Assembly (NCBI RefSeq): GCF_033542235.1
Contig: NZ_JAWRCU010000005.1
Span: forward strand, 310,001-374,000
Length of the DNA: 64,000 nt
Direction of reading: 5' to 3'
From: JAWRCU01 sp033542235
Lineage (GTDB): Bacteria > Pseudomonadota > Alphaproteobacteria > Rhizobiales > Rhizobiaceae
Position 1 is the first letter of the stretch. The number at the start of each line of letters is the position of its first letter. The notes under the pieces were generated by a model that was not told the origin of the DNA, ran no database searches, and saw nothing but the letters and a program-made list of their open reading frames with translations. Shown here one piece after another: positions 25,868 to 37,418 of the stretch. The translations under genes were made by a program, and so were the position numbers.

Positions 25868-26312
25868 TGTCGCATCTCACGCAATCGGCGGTCTCATTCG
25901 ACCCCCGATAAGATGGGCCTCAACGTCATAAAGATGCGAGATGGATCGCCACGGAACGTTATATTGAAACCGTAATGGAACACGGTGCGCGGAATATGTG
26001 CGCCATAGGAATTCCAAGGGAACACGCGCCGCACAACGGGTCCCGACTTCGCGAGTGCGAAGGAAACGATTGCCGCCCCGGGCACAATTCCAGCGAACAA
26101 TGCGCCGAAACGGCACCGATTTTGCCCTGCATCTATATGAGATTTTTATAACAACGCTTTCGGACTCTTCTCGAAAACATACGCGTTCAGGCGGTAGCTA
26201 TACCGCAGTCCAGAGGTGCCGCAGGCAATCCGTCGCCTTTTGACGCGTATCAAGGGCCCACGGCAAACATGGCCCCATCCTGCTCAACTTCTTTTCTCGC
26301 GAGGAGCATCCA
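25868..26312. promoter_or_regulatory. Upstream region of the kdp operon
   Basis: About 445 bases without a convincing gene. The AT-richer part at 26130-26200 (GATTTTTATAACAACG and neighbours) is a plausible promoter area. KdpE, encoded at the end of the operon, is expected to bind somewhere here, but I cannot identify its site by eye. Confidence 0.4.
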
Positions 26313-26396
26313 ATGTTGGACTTTGTCCTTCTGGCCATCGGGCTCGGCTTCTTCCTGCTGTCCGTCGCCTACAGCTACGCTTGCGACCGGCTCTAG
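26313..26396 (+). CDS. 27-residue membrane peptide preceding kdpF
   Basis: ATG at 26313 to TAG at 26394-26396 encodes MLDFVLLAIGLGFFLLSVAY followed by SYACDRL. It is a single hydrophobic helix with a short charged tail. GAGGAGC lies six to twelve bases upstream, and the stop is followed at once by AGGAGGCGG, the ribosome site of kdpF. Spacing and hydrophobicity argue it is translated. It may be a second KdpF-like small subunit, or an uncharacterised peptide co-transcribed with the pump; the role is inference. Confidence 0.65.
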   Translation: MLDFVLLAIGLGFFLLSVAYSYACDRL

Positions 26397-26407
26397 AGGA
26401 GGCGGCC

Positions 26408-26497
26408 ATGATCTTCGACTATTCGCTCGCAGGCCTCATCACGCTGGGGCTGCTGGTCTATCTCACTTACGCTCTGCTGCGGCCCGAGCGGTTCTGA
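26408..26497 (+). CDS. kdpF: KdpF, small subunit of the K+-transporting ATPase
   Basis: A 29-residue single-helix protein, MIFDYSLAGLITLGLLVYLT then YALLRPERF. Length, the one membrane span and the ...LLRPE(R/K)F end are typical of KdpF, a lipid-like stabiliser of KdpABC. AGGAGGCGG lies five bases before the ATG. It sits fourteen bases before kdpA. Confidence 0.9.
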   Translation: MIFDYSLAGLITLGLLVYLTYALLRPERF

Positions 26498-26510
26498 AAG
26501 GCGTACGTCA

Positions 26511-28223
26511 ATGACGCTTATCGGCTGGATTCAGATCGTTCTTTTCTGCGCAATCGTGGTCGTGCTCGTGAAGCCGCTAGGCTGGTACATGACGCGCGTT
26601 TTCAATGGAGAGCGCACCTTCCTTTCGCCCGTGCTTCGGCCGGTCGAGAGGCTGCTCTATTGGGCCGGCGGCGTTGATGCAGGGCGCGAGCAGCACTGGC
26701 TGACCTACACGGTCGCCATGCTGTTCTTCCACGTCGGCGGATTCCTCATTCTCTACTTCCTGATACGCCTGCAAGGCGTGCTGCCGTTCAACCCGGCGGG
26801 CATGACCGCCGTTGCGCCAGACCTCTCCTTCAACACCGCGGTCAGCTTCATCACCAACACCAACTGGCAGAACTACGGCGGCGAAAGCACGATGTCTTAC
26901 CTCGTGCAGATGCTCGGCCTCACGCACCAGAACTTTCTGTCGGCGGCCACCGGCATCGCGCTCGCCGTCGCGCTGATCCGCGGGTTCGCGCGGGCATCGA
27001 TGAAGACTGTCGGCAATTTTTGGGTCGATGTCACGCGCTGCACGCTTTATGTGCTGCTGCCGATCTGTGTCGTCTACGCACTTTTCCTCGTGTGGCAGGG
27101 CATGCCGCAGACACTCGGCGCGTATGTCGATGCGACCACGCTCGAGGGTGGGAAGCAGACGATTGCGGTTGGCCCGGTGGCCTCGCAAGTCGCCATCAAG
27201 ATGCTCGGCACCAATGGCGGCGGCTTCTTCAACGCCAATGCCGCCCACCCGTTCGAGAACCCGACTGAACTGTCGAACTTCGTCCAGATGATCTCGATCT
27301 TCGCGATCGGTGCAGCGCTGACAAACGTCTTCGGCCGCATGGTCGGCAACCAGCGCCAGGGCTGGGCGATCCTCGGCGTGATGGGTGCGCTGTTCATCGC
27401 AGGCGTCACTGTCGCCTATTGGGCAGAGGCGCATGGCAATGACGCGTTCACGGCAATGGGCCTTACCGGCGGCAACATGGAGGGCAAGGAAGTCCGCTTC
27501 GGCATCGTCGGCTCCTCGCTATTTGCTGTTATCACGACTGCTGCTTCCTGCGGCGCCGTCAACGCCATGCATGACTCCTTCACCGCGCTTGGCGGCATGA
27601 TCCCGCTGATCAACATGCAGCTCGGCGAGATCATCATCGGGGGTGTCGGCGCCGGCCTGTACGGCATGCTGCTGTTCGTGATCATCGCGATCTTCGTTGC
27701 CGGTCTGATGGTGGGCCGCACGCCCGAATATGTGGGCAAGAAGATCGAGGCGAAGGAAGTGAAGATGGCCATGCTCGCCATCCTTGTCCTGCCGTTGATG
27801 TATCTCGGCTGGACGGCAGTGGCGGCCGTCTATCCGACCGCGGTTGCCTCGATTGCCAACCCCGGGCCGCACGGCTTCTCCGAGATCCTCTACGCTTATA
27901 CCTCGCAGACCGGCAACAATGGCTCGGCCTTCGCAGGCCTCACCGGCAACATCCCCTTCTACAACATCACAGGCGCAATCTCGATGCTGATCGGCCGCTT
28001 CTGGATGATCATTCCGGCCATGGCGATCGCGGGGGCGCTCGCCGAGAAGAAGACGGTCCCGCCGTCCGTCGGCACCTTTCCGACCACAGGCGGGCTGTTC
28101 ATCGGGCTGGTCGTCGGCGTGATCCTGATCATCGGCGGCCTCACCTTCTTCCCAGCGCTCGCGCTCGGACCCATCGTTGAGCATCTCGCGATGACAACCG
28201 GCACCCTCTTCCCGTTGAATTGA
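26511..28223 (+). CDS. kdpA: KdpA, potassium-binding channel subunit
   Basis: A 570-residue polytopic inner-membrane protein that binds and translocates K+ in the KdpFABC pump. The four pore-loop repeats are seen as TNTNWQNYGGE, LGTNGGGFFNANAAHPFENP, TTAASCGAVNAMHD and SQTGNNGSAFAG. Length matches the family. It ends fifteen bases before the kdpB ATG, and TTGGAG lies between them. Confidence 0.97.
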   Translation: MTLIGWIQIVLFCAIVVVLVKPLGWYMTRVFNGERTFLSPVLRPVERLLYWAGGVDAGREQHWLTYTVAMLFFHVGGFLILYFLIRLQGVLPFNPAGMTAVAPDLSFNTAVSFITNTNWQNYGGESTMSYLVQMLGLTHQNFLSAATGIALAVALIRGFARASMKTVGNFWVDVTRCTLYVLLPICVVYALFLVWQGMPQTLGAYVDATTLEGGKQTIAVGPVASQVAIKMLGTNGGGFFNANAAHPFENPTELSNFVQMISIFAIGAALTNVFGRMVGNQRQGWAILGVMGALFIAGVTVAYWAEAHGNDAFTAMGLTGGNMEGKEVRFGIVGSSLFAVITTAASCGAVNAMHDSFTALGGMIPLINMQLGEIIIGGVGAGLYGMLLFVIIAIFVAGLMVGRTPEYVGKKIEAKEVKMAMLAILVLPLMYLGWTAVAAVYPTAVASIANPGPHGFSEILYAYTSQTGNNGSAFAGLTGNIPFYNITGAISMLIGRFWMIIPAMAIAGALAEKKTVPPSVGTFPTTGGLFIGLVVGVILIIGGLTFFPALALGPIVEHLAMTTGTLFPLN

Positions 28224-28237
28224 TTGGAGTTATCTCC

Positions 28238-30373
<2,136 letters not shown>

Positions 30374-30384
30374 GGAGACAGATC

Positions 30385-30993
30385 ATGTTGAAAGAAATCC
30401 GCCCGGCCATCGTGTTTCTCATCGCACTGACGGTGATCACCGGCCTGATTTATCCACTCGCGATGACCGGCATTGCCGGAGCAATTTTCCCGTCCCAGGC
30501 GCAAGGCAGCCTCATCGAACGCGACGGGAAGGTCATCGGCTCCGAGCTGATCGGCCAGTCGTTCACGAGCGACAAATACTTCCATGGCCGTCCCTCGGCC
30601 ACGGTTGGGCCCGATCCGCAGGATCCGAGCAAGACGACCTCCGTAGCTTACAATGCCGCGAATTCCGGCGGATCGAATCTCGGCCCGACCAATCGGACTC
30701 TGATCGCGCGACTTCAGGCTGATGTGGACAAGCTGAAGCAGGAGAATCCCTCTGCCCCGGTCCCTATCGATCTTGTGACTACGTCAGGCAGCGGGCTCGA
30801 TCCGAACATCACGCCTGAGGGCGCCTTTTTCCAGGTTCCGCGTGTTGCCAAGGCGCGCAACCTATCGGAGGATCAGCTGCACCAACTCGTCAACGACCAC
30901 GTCGAGGACAGGTTGTTGGGCATCCTTGGCGAACCCCGCGTGAACGTGCTCGAACTCAACCTTGCGCTGGATCAGATGAGTATTGGTCAATAG
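30385..30993 (+). CDS. kdpC: KdpC, K+-transporting ATPase subunit C
   Basis: A 202-residue protein with one N-terminal membrane span (IVFLIALTVITGLIYPLAMT) and a periplasmic domain. Family marks include GSELIGQSFTSDKYFHGRPS, GGSNLGPTN, and the C-terminal LGEPRVNVLELNLALD. KdpC raises the ATP affinity of KdpB. It begins twelve bases after kdpB. Confidence 0.96.
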   Translation: MLKEIRPAIVFLIALTVITGLIYPLAMTGIAGAIFPSQAQGSLIERDGKVIGSELIGQSFTSDKYFHGRPSATVGPDPQDPSKTTSVAYNAANSGGSNLGPTNRTLIARLQADVDKLKQENPSAPVPIDLVTTSGSGLDPNITPEGAFFQVPRVAKARNLSEDQLHQLVNDHVEDRLLGILGEPRVNVLELNLALDQMSIGQ

Positions 30994-31067
30994 CAAGCGA
31001 GCCCGCGTGGGTGCTGGATGCCGGACGCGGTGCATTTCTGCCGACGTCTGGATAGAATTGAATCGGA

Positions 31068-33787
31068 ATGCCTGAAGAGCGACGCGATTCTGATAAGCGG
31101 CCCTCGCCCGAGGCCTTGCTGGAGGCGGCCCAAAGAGAAGAGGGCCGCAGCGGCAAGCTTCGTATTTTTGTGGGGGCGGCCCCAGGCGTCGGCAAGACCT
31201 ACGAAATGCTGCAGACTGCTCGCGCCCGCAAGCGGGACGGGTACGACATCGTGGTCGGCGTCGTGGAGACCCATGGGCGGAAGGAGACCGAGGCTCTCCT
31301 GGAAGATCTTGAGGTCATCCCCCGCAAGCGCATGGAGTACAAGGGACAGTGGCTCGGAGAGATGGATCTCGATGCCATAATTGCCCGACGGCCGCAGATC
31401 GTGCTCGTCGACGAGCTCGCTCACACCAACGCCCCCGGCAGCCGCCACCCCAAACGCTATCTCGACGTGCTGGAAATCCTCGACAATGGCATCGATGTCC
31501 TAAGCACGGTCAATATCCAGCACATCGAAAGCCTGAACGATGTCGTTGCTCAAATCACGCGGATTCGCGTGCGCGAGACGGTCCCAGACTCGATTTTTGA
31601 TCGCGCCGATTCCGTCGAGCTGATCGACCTGACGCCCGAAGATCTCATCGCACGCCTCAAGGAAGGGAAGGTCTATGTTCCTACGCAGGCTGCACGTGCG
31701 TTGGAGCATTTCTTCTCCCCGGCCAATCTGACGGCACTTCGCGAGCTGGCGCTGCGCCGCACTGCCGAGCGAGTGGACGAGCAGCTGCTCACCCAGATGC
31801 GCGCCCGCGCCATTGCCGGCCCATGGCCCGCAGGTGAGCGTGCTTTGGTATGCATCAGCGAGGATCCGCGCGCTGCCGGTCTCGTTCGATATACGAAACG
31901 CCTCGCGGACCGTTTGCACGCTCCATGGACAGCGATTTACGTCGAAACGCGACGTAGCCAGCAGTTGAACGAGGAAGAGCGTGATCGTGTCGCGGATACG
32001 CTTCGGCAGGCGCAGAACCTTGGGGGTGAGGCTGTCACAATCCCGGGCGCCGGGCGGCGTGTGGCCGACGATGTGATTGCCTATGCGCAGGCGAACAACG
32101 TCACCCATATCGTCATCGGCAAATCCGCCCGCTCACGCTGGTTCGAAATTCTGCACGGTTCGGTCGTGCATGAATTGGTACGCAGTGCCGGCAACATCAG
32201 CGTTCATGTCATTGCCGGCGAAGAGCTTGCCACGGAGCCGATCCCGCGAAAGACGGTGAAGACAGCCGCCTCGCCCGACCGTGTGAATCCCACCGATCTG
32301 ATCGCAGCCCTGGTTGCGGTCGCCGCTGCTTTGGGCATCGGTCTTTTGATCTTTCCTTGGTTCGGGATCGAGAACACCGATCTTTTGTTTCTTACCGCGG
32401 TCGTAGGTGTCGCCTTGCGCTACGGCCTTTGGCCATCGCTGGTGGCGAGCGTTGCGGCCATGCTTTGCTACAACTTCTTCTTCCTGCCGCCGGCCCATAC
32501 CTTCACGATCGCCGACCCCAGGAATGTGGCTGCATTTGTCTTCTTTGCCATGATGGCTGTGCTTGTCTCGAATATGGCCGCTCGCGTGCGTGCGCAAGCG
32601 GTGATGGCAACGGGAAGAGCACGGACGACGGAGTCTCTCTACACGTTCAGCCGCAAGCTTGCCGGTGTCGGCGCGCTGGACGATGTGCTCTGGGCAACGG
32701 CCTATCAGATCGCCCTCATGCTGAAAGTTCGCGTGGTTCTGCTCCTTCCGGAGAACGGCACCATCACCGTCAAGGCCGGCTATCCGCCCGAAGACATGCT
32801 GGACGAGGCCGACCTCGCCGCCGCAAAATGGGCATGGGAGAGCAACCGCCCCGCCGGACGAGGGTCCGAAAACCTGCCCGGCGCGAAACGCCTCTTCTTG
32901 CACATGCGCACAGGTCGGGGCGCAATCGGCGTGGTCGGCATCGATACGGACAAGCCTGGCCCTATCCTTACGCCTGACGAACGGCGCCTGCTCGATGCAC
33001 TGATCGACCAGGCTGCGTTGGCGATCGAGCGAGTTTACCTGGTCGAGGACATGGAGCGTGTCAGGCGCAGCGTCGAAACCGAGCGGCTGCGATCGGCCCT
33101 GCTGACGTCGATCTCGCACGACCTCAAGACTCCCCTTGCGGCGGTCCTGGGCTCCGCCGGTACACTGCGCGACCTCCGAGGCAATTTGACCGAACCGCAG
33201 AGGGCCGAATTGCTGACGACGATCATCGAGGAGGCCGAGCGGCTCAACCGCTTCATCGCCAATCTTCTCGATATGACAAAGCTCGAATCTGGCGCGGTCA
33301 TGCCGAACGTCGCGGCGCACGATCTCGGCGAGATCGTCGGCAGCGCGCTGCAGCGCACTGCCCGGATCCTGGCCGACCACGAGGTCGAGGTGGAACTTGC
33401 GCCGGATTTGCCTATGTTGGCTCTGGATCCCGTGCTGTTCGAGCAAGTCTTGTTCAATCTCCTGGACAATGCCGCGAAATATGCTCCGTCCGGCACGACG
33501 GTGCGCGTTCAAGCGTGGCGCGAACGGGATTCTGTCTACCTGCAGGTGCTCGATGAGGGCGATGGTATTCCGCCCGGCGAGCTCGAGCACATCTTCGACA
33601 AGTTCTATCGCGCTCAGAAGGGCGACAGGGTAAGGGCCGGAACCGGCCTGGGGCTCGCCATCTCCCGCGGCTTTGTCGACGCCATGGAAGGCACCATTTC
33701 GGCCGCGAACCGTACCGATCGGAGCGGTGCGGTGTTCACGATCCGCCTGCCGATCCCGGACAATCCCAAGCAATTGGATACCGCTGC

Positions 33788-33791
<4 letters not shown>
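31068..33791 (+). CDS. kdpD: KdpD, osmosensitive K+ channel histidine kinase
   Basis: A 907-residue sensor. The N-terminal KdpD domain carries Walker A FVGAAPGVGKTYEML and Walker B-like VLVDELAHTNAPGS. A Usp domain follows (about 250-375), then the four-helix DUF4118 membrane region (about 400-500), a GAF-like region, the phospho-His in SISHDLKTPLAAVLG (about 680), and ATPase boxes FNLLDNAAKYAP and GTGLGLAISRGF. It represses or activates the kdp operon through KdpE. It starts 75 bases after kdpC and its stop overlaps the kdpE ATG by four bases. Confidence 0.97.
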
Positions 33792-34477
<686 letters not shown>

Positions 34478-34484
34478 GCTCGGA

Positions 34485-34964
34485 CTACGACCACGTTCGA
34501 TGGTCTGCGAGCGCCGCAAACGCGTGATCGAGCGCCACGCCATCCGCGCCGGTCGCTTTCCCACGCGCCCGATGGATGCGGCGGTGCAATTTATCCATGT
34601 ACCGCGCGTACCGGGCGTCCCGGTCCGCGTCGTCCCAGGCTTTTCTCGATGCACGCGCCCTCGCCCTGTGCCTGAAGCGATGGAGTTCGCGTTCCGCGGC
34701 CTGTTTTCTTTCGTCGTCCGTGCCCCGCGCGGTTGCCGCGAGCAGGGAGTCGACGGCGGTATCCACCAGTTTGTCCGTGATCGCATTGTCGGCATCGAAT
34801 TCCGCTTCGAGGAACAATTTGGCGGTTGCTTTGACCGCCGCTGCCCATTGCGGCCGCAGCGCTGGAAAGATCACCGGAACGGCCAAGACAATCCCCCCGA
34901 TCCCGAGCGCAGTCCAAGGTCCGCCCCTCCAAACGTCTTCCAACAATGGCATGGCGAAGCCCAT
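34485..34964 (-). CDS. Hypothetical membrane-anchored protein
   Basis: About 159 residues from ATG 34964 (another ATG at 34952). One hydrophobic stretch lies near the N-terminus (WTALGIGGIVLAVPVIFPAL), then an amphipathic, very arginine-rich C-terminal half (RELHRFRHRARARASRKAWD, DRDARYARYMDKLHRRIHRA). The latter is probably helical and nucleic-acid or membrane associated. I do not recognise the family with confidence. It converges on kdpE with almost no spacer and marks the edge of the decayed strip that follows. Confidence 0.5.
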   Translation of the reverse strand: MGFAMPLLEDVWRGGPWTALGIGGIVLAVPVIFPALRPQWAAAVKATAKLFLEAEFDADNAITDKLVDTAVDSLLAATARGTDDERKQAAERELHRFRHRARARASRKAWDDADRDARYARYMDKLHRRIHRARGKATGADGVALDHAFAALADHRTWS

Positions 34965-35154
34965 TCCGTGGCGATCAGCAGATTTTATGGCGCCAGTGCG
35001 GGGTCGGCAACGCCGGCGGTCAAAAAGAAGGCCGACGAGCAAGTTGACGCTGCAATCCAGAAGACCGTAAAAGGCCCCGGCGCCGGCGTTCGGGCGCAGG
35101 ATGGGGCAACCGCAATCCTCAAGACAGCGCTGAAAGCAATTGCACCATGTAGTT

Positions 35155-35193
35155 GGATGGGTGGCCGAGCGGTTTAAAGCACCGGTCTTGAAA
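35155..35193 (+). pseudogene. tRNA-Ser 5'-half remnant
   Basis: Bases 35155-35193 read like the 5' half of a serine tRNA: GGATGGG acceptor strand, GTGGCCGAGCGGTTTAAAGC D arm, and the anticodon arm up to GGTCTTGAAA. Homology stops at the anticodon loop. It matches the intact tRNA-Ser(TGA) at 36286 at most positions over this span, and nothing resembling the 3' half follows. This is the signature left by integration at, or deletion within, a tRNA gene. Confidence 0.7.
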
Positions 35194-35884
35194 TTCGGCT
35201 AAGCTCGTTCCTCCCCGTCCCGGCAAATCCTTATTCAGCACTTTGCGCGGGCGAATTCCCGCCCTGTCATGTCCGGTCCTGTTTTGTTCACTAGCCTCAG
35301 GAGGCGAGGAAACAACGCCCGCAACTTCGCTGAGATTTGTGCAAACGCGCCTTCATGGCCTTGGCACATCTGAAATCGAGGCGAATTTTGCGGACGTCGA
35401 GTCCGCGATGGGGGAACTTCACATTGTCCAGAATCGTAATCGCCTCCTGGCTGAGGCGCAGGAGCTCGCCCTCGACCTTCAGATGGCCCTCGCGGATATG
35501 AACGACAGGTGCAAATGCCCAGACCAATGAAGAGGCTGACGTGGCGAGCCTATTGCTGGCGCGCCCGGTATCTGGATCGCGCCGTTGCCTGCCAGTAGTA
35601 TCGAGTCAGTTTGAAGCCTGAAGCCCAAGAAGATGGGCGAGATGAGCGGCTTGCTGGGCAAACCAAATGTCGATGGCATCCCGCCCACCGTTCAGACACA
35701 GGCGCCGTGTCGGAGCACAATCTGGCGGCACAATTCTTGGCACCGCGCATTCGCGGGTAAGGACTAATCAAACCTCGGTCGGTCGCTTTCTCCTGCACAA
35801 CAGCACCAGGAAATTCAAGAAGGTCCAGAGCAGGGCCGGCGATCGGCGCTTGGCGAAACGCCCGGGACAGGGTATGTGCTCAGT
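35194..35884. other. Decayed sequence between tRNA remnants
   Basis: About 690 bases with only short open frames on both strands, such as 35297-35527 minus (KVEGELLRLSQEAITILDNV). None has a family I recognise or a clear ribosome site. Base composition is less regular than in neighbouring genes. Probably degenerate mobile or phage-derived DNA; that is inference from the flanking tRNA fragment and integrase remnant. Confidence 0.45.
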
Positions 35885-35957
35885 GGTCCCGTAGCTCAGT
35901 AGGTAGAGCGGCAGATTCTTAATCTGTAGGTCACAGGTTCAATTCCTGTCGGGACAC
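35885..35957 (+). tRNA. tRNA-Lys(CTT), with a G-A mismatch at the acceptor end
   Basis: A cloverleaf folds: acceptor GGTCCCG (35885-35891) with CGGGACA (35950-35956), D arm GCTC/GAGC, anticodon arm GCAGA-TTCTTAA-TCTGT giving anticodon CTT, and T arm ACAGG-TTCAATT-CCTGT. Pair 1:72 is G-A, and no CCA is encoded (ACACCCT follows). Fold and T loop look like a real tRNA. The terminal mismatch raises the possibility of decay or recombination at its 3' end. Confidence 0.75.
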
Positions 35958-35960
35958 CCT

Positions 35961-35997
35961 CACAAAAAAGAGCCCCGCCAGCCGAAGCCTGCGGGGC
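35961..35997 (-). terminator. Rho-independent-type hairpin, minus orientation
   Basis: GCCCCGC (35972-35978) pairs with GCGGGGC (35991-35997) around a 12-base loop. The A-run CACAAAAAAG lies on the low-coordinate side, so the U-tract is on the minus strand. It would stop minus-strand transcription just before it runs antisense through the tRNA-Lys. On the plus strand the stem alone lies just after the tRNA. Confidence 0.6.
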
Positions 35998-36104
35998 AGT
36001 CTGGGCAGGAAGACGCCTAGTCGGGCGTCAGTGATCAGCTATGTCTGTCCGGACGCGGATCAGAGCAGCAACGGCGGCACCGCGCTCGCCGCGCATCAGG
36101 AGCC

Positions 36105-36308
36105 ATCACCCATGCAACGCGGCTCTTAGCCAGCGGCGTTCATCCGAAGGTCGCCGCCGAGCGCCTCGGGCATTCGACGATCGGGATCACGCTCGACCTC
36201 TATTCGCACGTCATGCCAGGGATGCAGGCGGACGCGGCCGAACAGGTTGACGGAGCGCTACGCAGCGCGATATCTGGCGACCAACGGACAGGTGGCCGAG
36301 GGGTTTAA
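36105..36308 (+). pseudogene. Tyrosine recombinase (phage-type integrase) C-terminal fragment
   Basis: The frame reads ITHATRLLASGVHPKVAAER, then LGHSTIGITLDLYSHVMPGM, then QADAAEQVDGALRSAI. This is the end of a tyrosine recombinase: the His-x-x-Arg-like box is degraded to THATR, and LGHS and the catalytic Tyr in LDLYSHV are present. The N-terminal and central catalytic parts are absent. The fragment's stop (TAA at 36306-36308) lies inside the intact tRNA-Ser. It is the relic of an element that integrated at this tRNA. Confidence 0.8.
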
Positions 36309-36375
36309 GGCAGAGGTCTTGAAAACCTCCGAACGGGCAACCGTTCCGTGGGTTCGAATCCCACCCTGTCCGCCA
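36286..36375 (+). tRNA. tRNA-Ser(TGA)
   Basis: A complete class II tRNA. Acceptor GGACAGG pairs perfectly with CCTGTCC, the anticodon arm GAGGT-CTTGAAA-ACCTC gives TGA, and a long variable arm (GAACGGGCAACCGTTC) identifies serine. T arm GTGGG-TTCGAAT-CCCAC follows. An encoded CCA ends at 36375. It reads TCA and other UCN codons. It is used, or was used, as an integration site. Confidence 0.95.
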
Positions 36376-36527
36376 TCCCGCCATTTGTCCGACCCGGAGA
36401 CCTCGGTTCAACTCTTCGGTTCAACTCTTCTCCGGCTCATAGTAAGCTCGGTGCGCGAGCCACCACATCTTGTGCAGCCAATCAGCCCGGCCGGCGCAAG
36501 GCGAGGAGCCTACCCTCGTTGATTACC

Positions 36528-36737
36528 TCAGCGCTGCATCTGGCCGATGGCCATCGCCACGAAAGTTTCGATGTCACCAATTTCGTCAGCTAGTTCTGCT
36601 GCGGCGATCCCTGTGTTTTGGGCGCTTTGTCTAAACCGCTCGGCCAGCGGACCGGCCTGCTCGGAAACAACAGCATTGGGAGGAAGCAGGTGGGCTTTCA
36701 TCCACCGCTTTACGAATTTTCTTGCAGGACCACTCAT
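36528..36737 (-). CDS. DUF768-like small protein
   Basis: A 69-residue protein, MSGPARKFVKRWMKAHLLPP..., with LAERFRQSAQNTGIAAAELA and DEIGDIETFVAMAIGQMQR. The pattern (a F..KW motif, a central LAE..R..A...GI...E, then a terminal helix) resembles DUF768 proteins that occur in many copies in Mesorhizobium and relatives. No Shine-Dalgarno is obvious at proper spacing (GGGAGGA lies about 20 bases upstream). Function unknown. Confidence 0.6.
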   Translation of the reverse strand: MSGPARKFVKRWMKAHLLPPNAVVSEQAGPLAERFRQSAQNTGIAAAELADEIGDIETFVAMAIGQMQR

Positions 36738-37130
36738 CTGCCCAAACCAATCATTCCTCCCGGGGCGACCTCCGTCAGGTTGACGCGGATCGGAACCGCG
36801 TCCCCATAACCCAGGTTGAACGACTTTGTTCCTGGACGGGATAACGGGACGAGAGCGCTTACGGAGTTGCCCTCCTGCATTGCCCAGCGAGGGCCACGTA
36901 TGCCTGGCCGAAGGCAGCTCGCCTTGATGTCATTTTCGGGGTCGCACCACCGCGGGGAACACAGACGCCTGCACGGTACTGCAGAGCATCTGCCCCTCTG
37001 AGAGCGAACTGGAGATCATAGAACGCCACGTCCGTCAGGGCGGCAGCCGGGATCACGCCAGGCCAGCGGGATCGTTCTGTCAGCGTCCATTACATGAACG
37101 CCGTCGGCTGCCGCTTCGAACGGCATCTCG
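36738..37130. other. Spacer with gene debris
   Basis: No intact gene is seen. Around 37002-37050 the plus strand reads SESELEIIERHVRQGGSR, which looks like a piece of a small rhizobial coiled-coil protein, but the frame breaks afterwards. The remainder is unremarkable. Confidence 0.4.
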
Positions 37131-37265
37131 GTGGAGGAGGCACAAGAGCTGATCCGCAGGTATGGCAAAGATCGGAGCACGCTCGAGCGTGAGGCGAAGC
37201 GGCGCCCTAACTCCGCTACGACAGCTTGTTTTCTCGTTCGCCTTGCTCGCCGTCATGCTGGTTGA
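37131..37265 (+). CDS. Possible small ORF or remnant, 44 codons
   Basis: From a GTG at 37131 the frame reads VEEAQELIRRYGKDRSTLER then EAKRRP, after which the composition changes (NSATTACFLVRLARRHAG). The first half resembles small rhizobial helical proteins with an E(Q/A)A-LI-RYG-DR motif. The tail suggests loss of the true C-terminus. Translation is uncertain. Confidence 0.3.
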   Translation: MEEAQELIRRYGKDRSTLEREAKRRPNSATTACFLVRLARRHAG

Positions 37266-37418
37266 GGCCGGGTGGCTTTATGGCTTTCGGTAGTCCTGAG
37301 CGGCTGACGCAAAACCAAGGACTGGGTGATGATCTCAAAACATCTACCCCTTGAAGACCCGCTGGACGGGACTAGGGAGCTGGCCCCGTCGATTGGCGAA
37401 TCGGAGCATCGTGCATGC

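Noticed and set aside
36400..36430. Short direct repeat CGGTTCAACTCTT
   Set aside because: Two copies only, just after the tRNA-Ser; likely chance or small slippage, without further structure.
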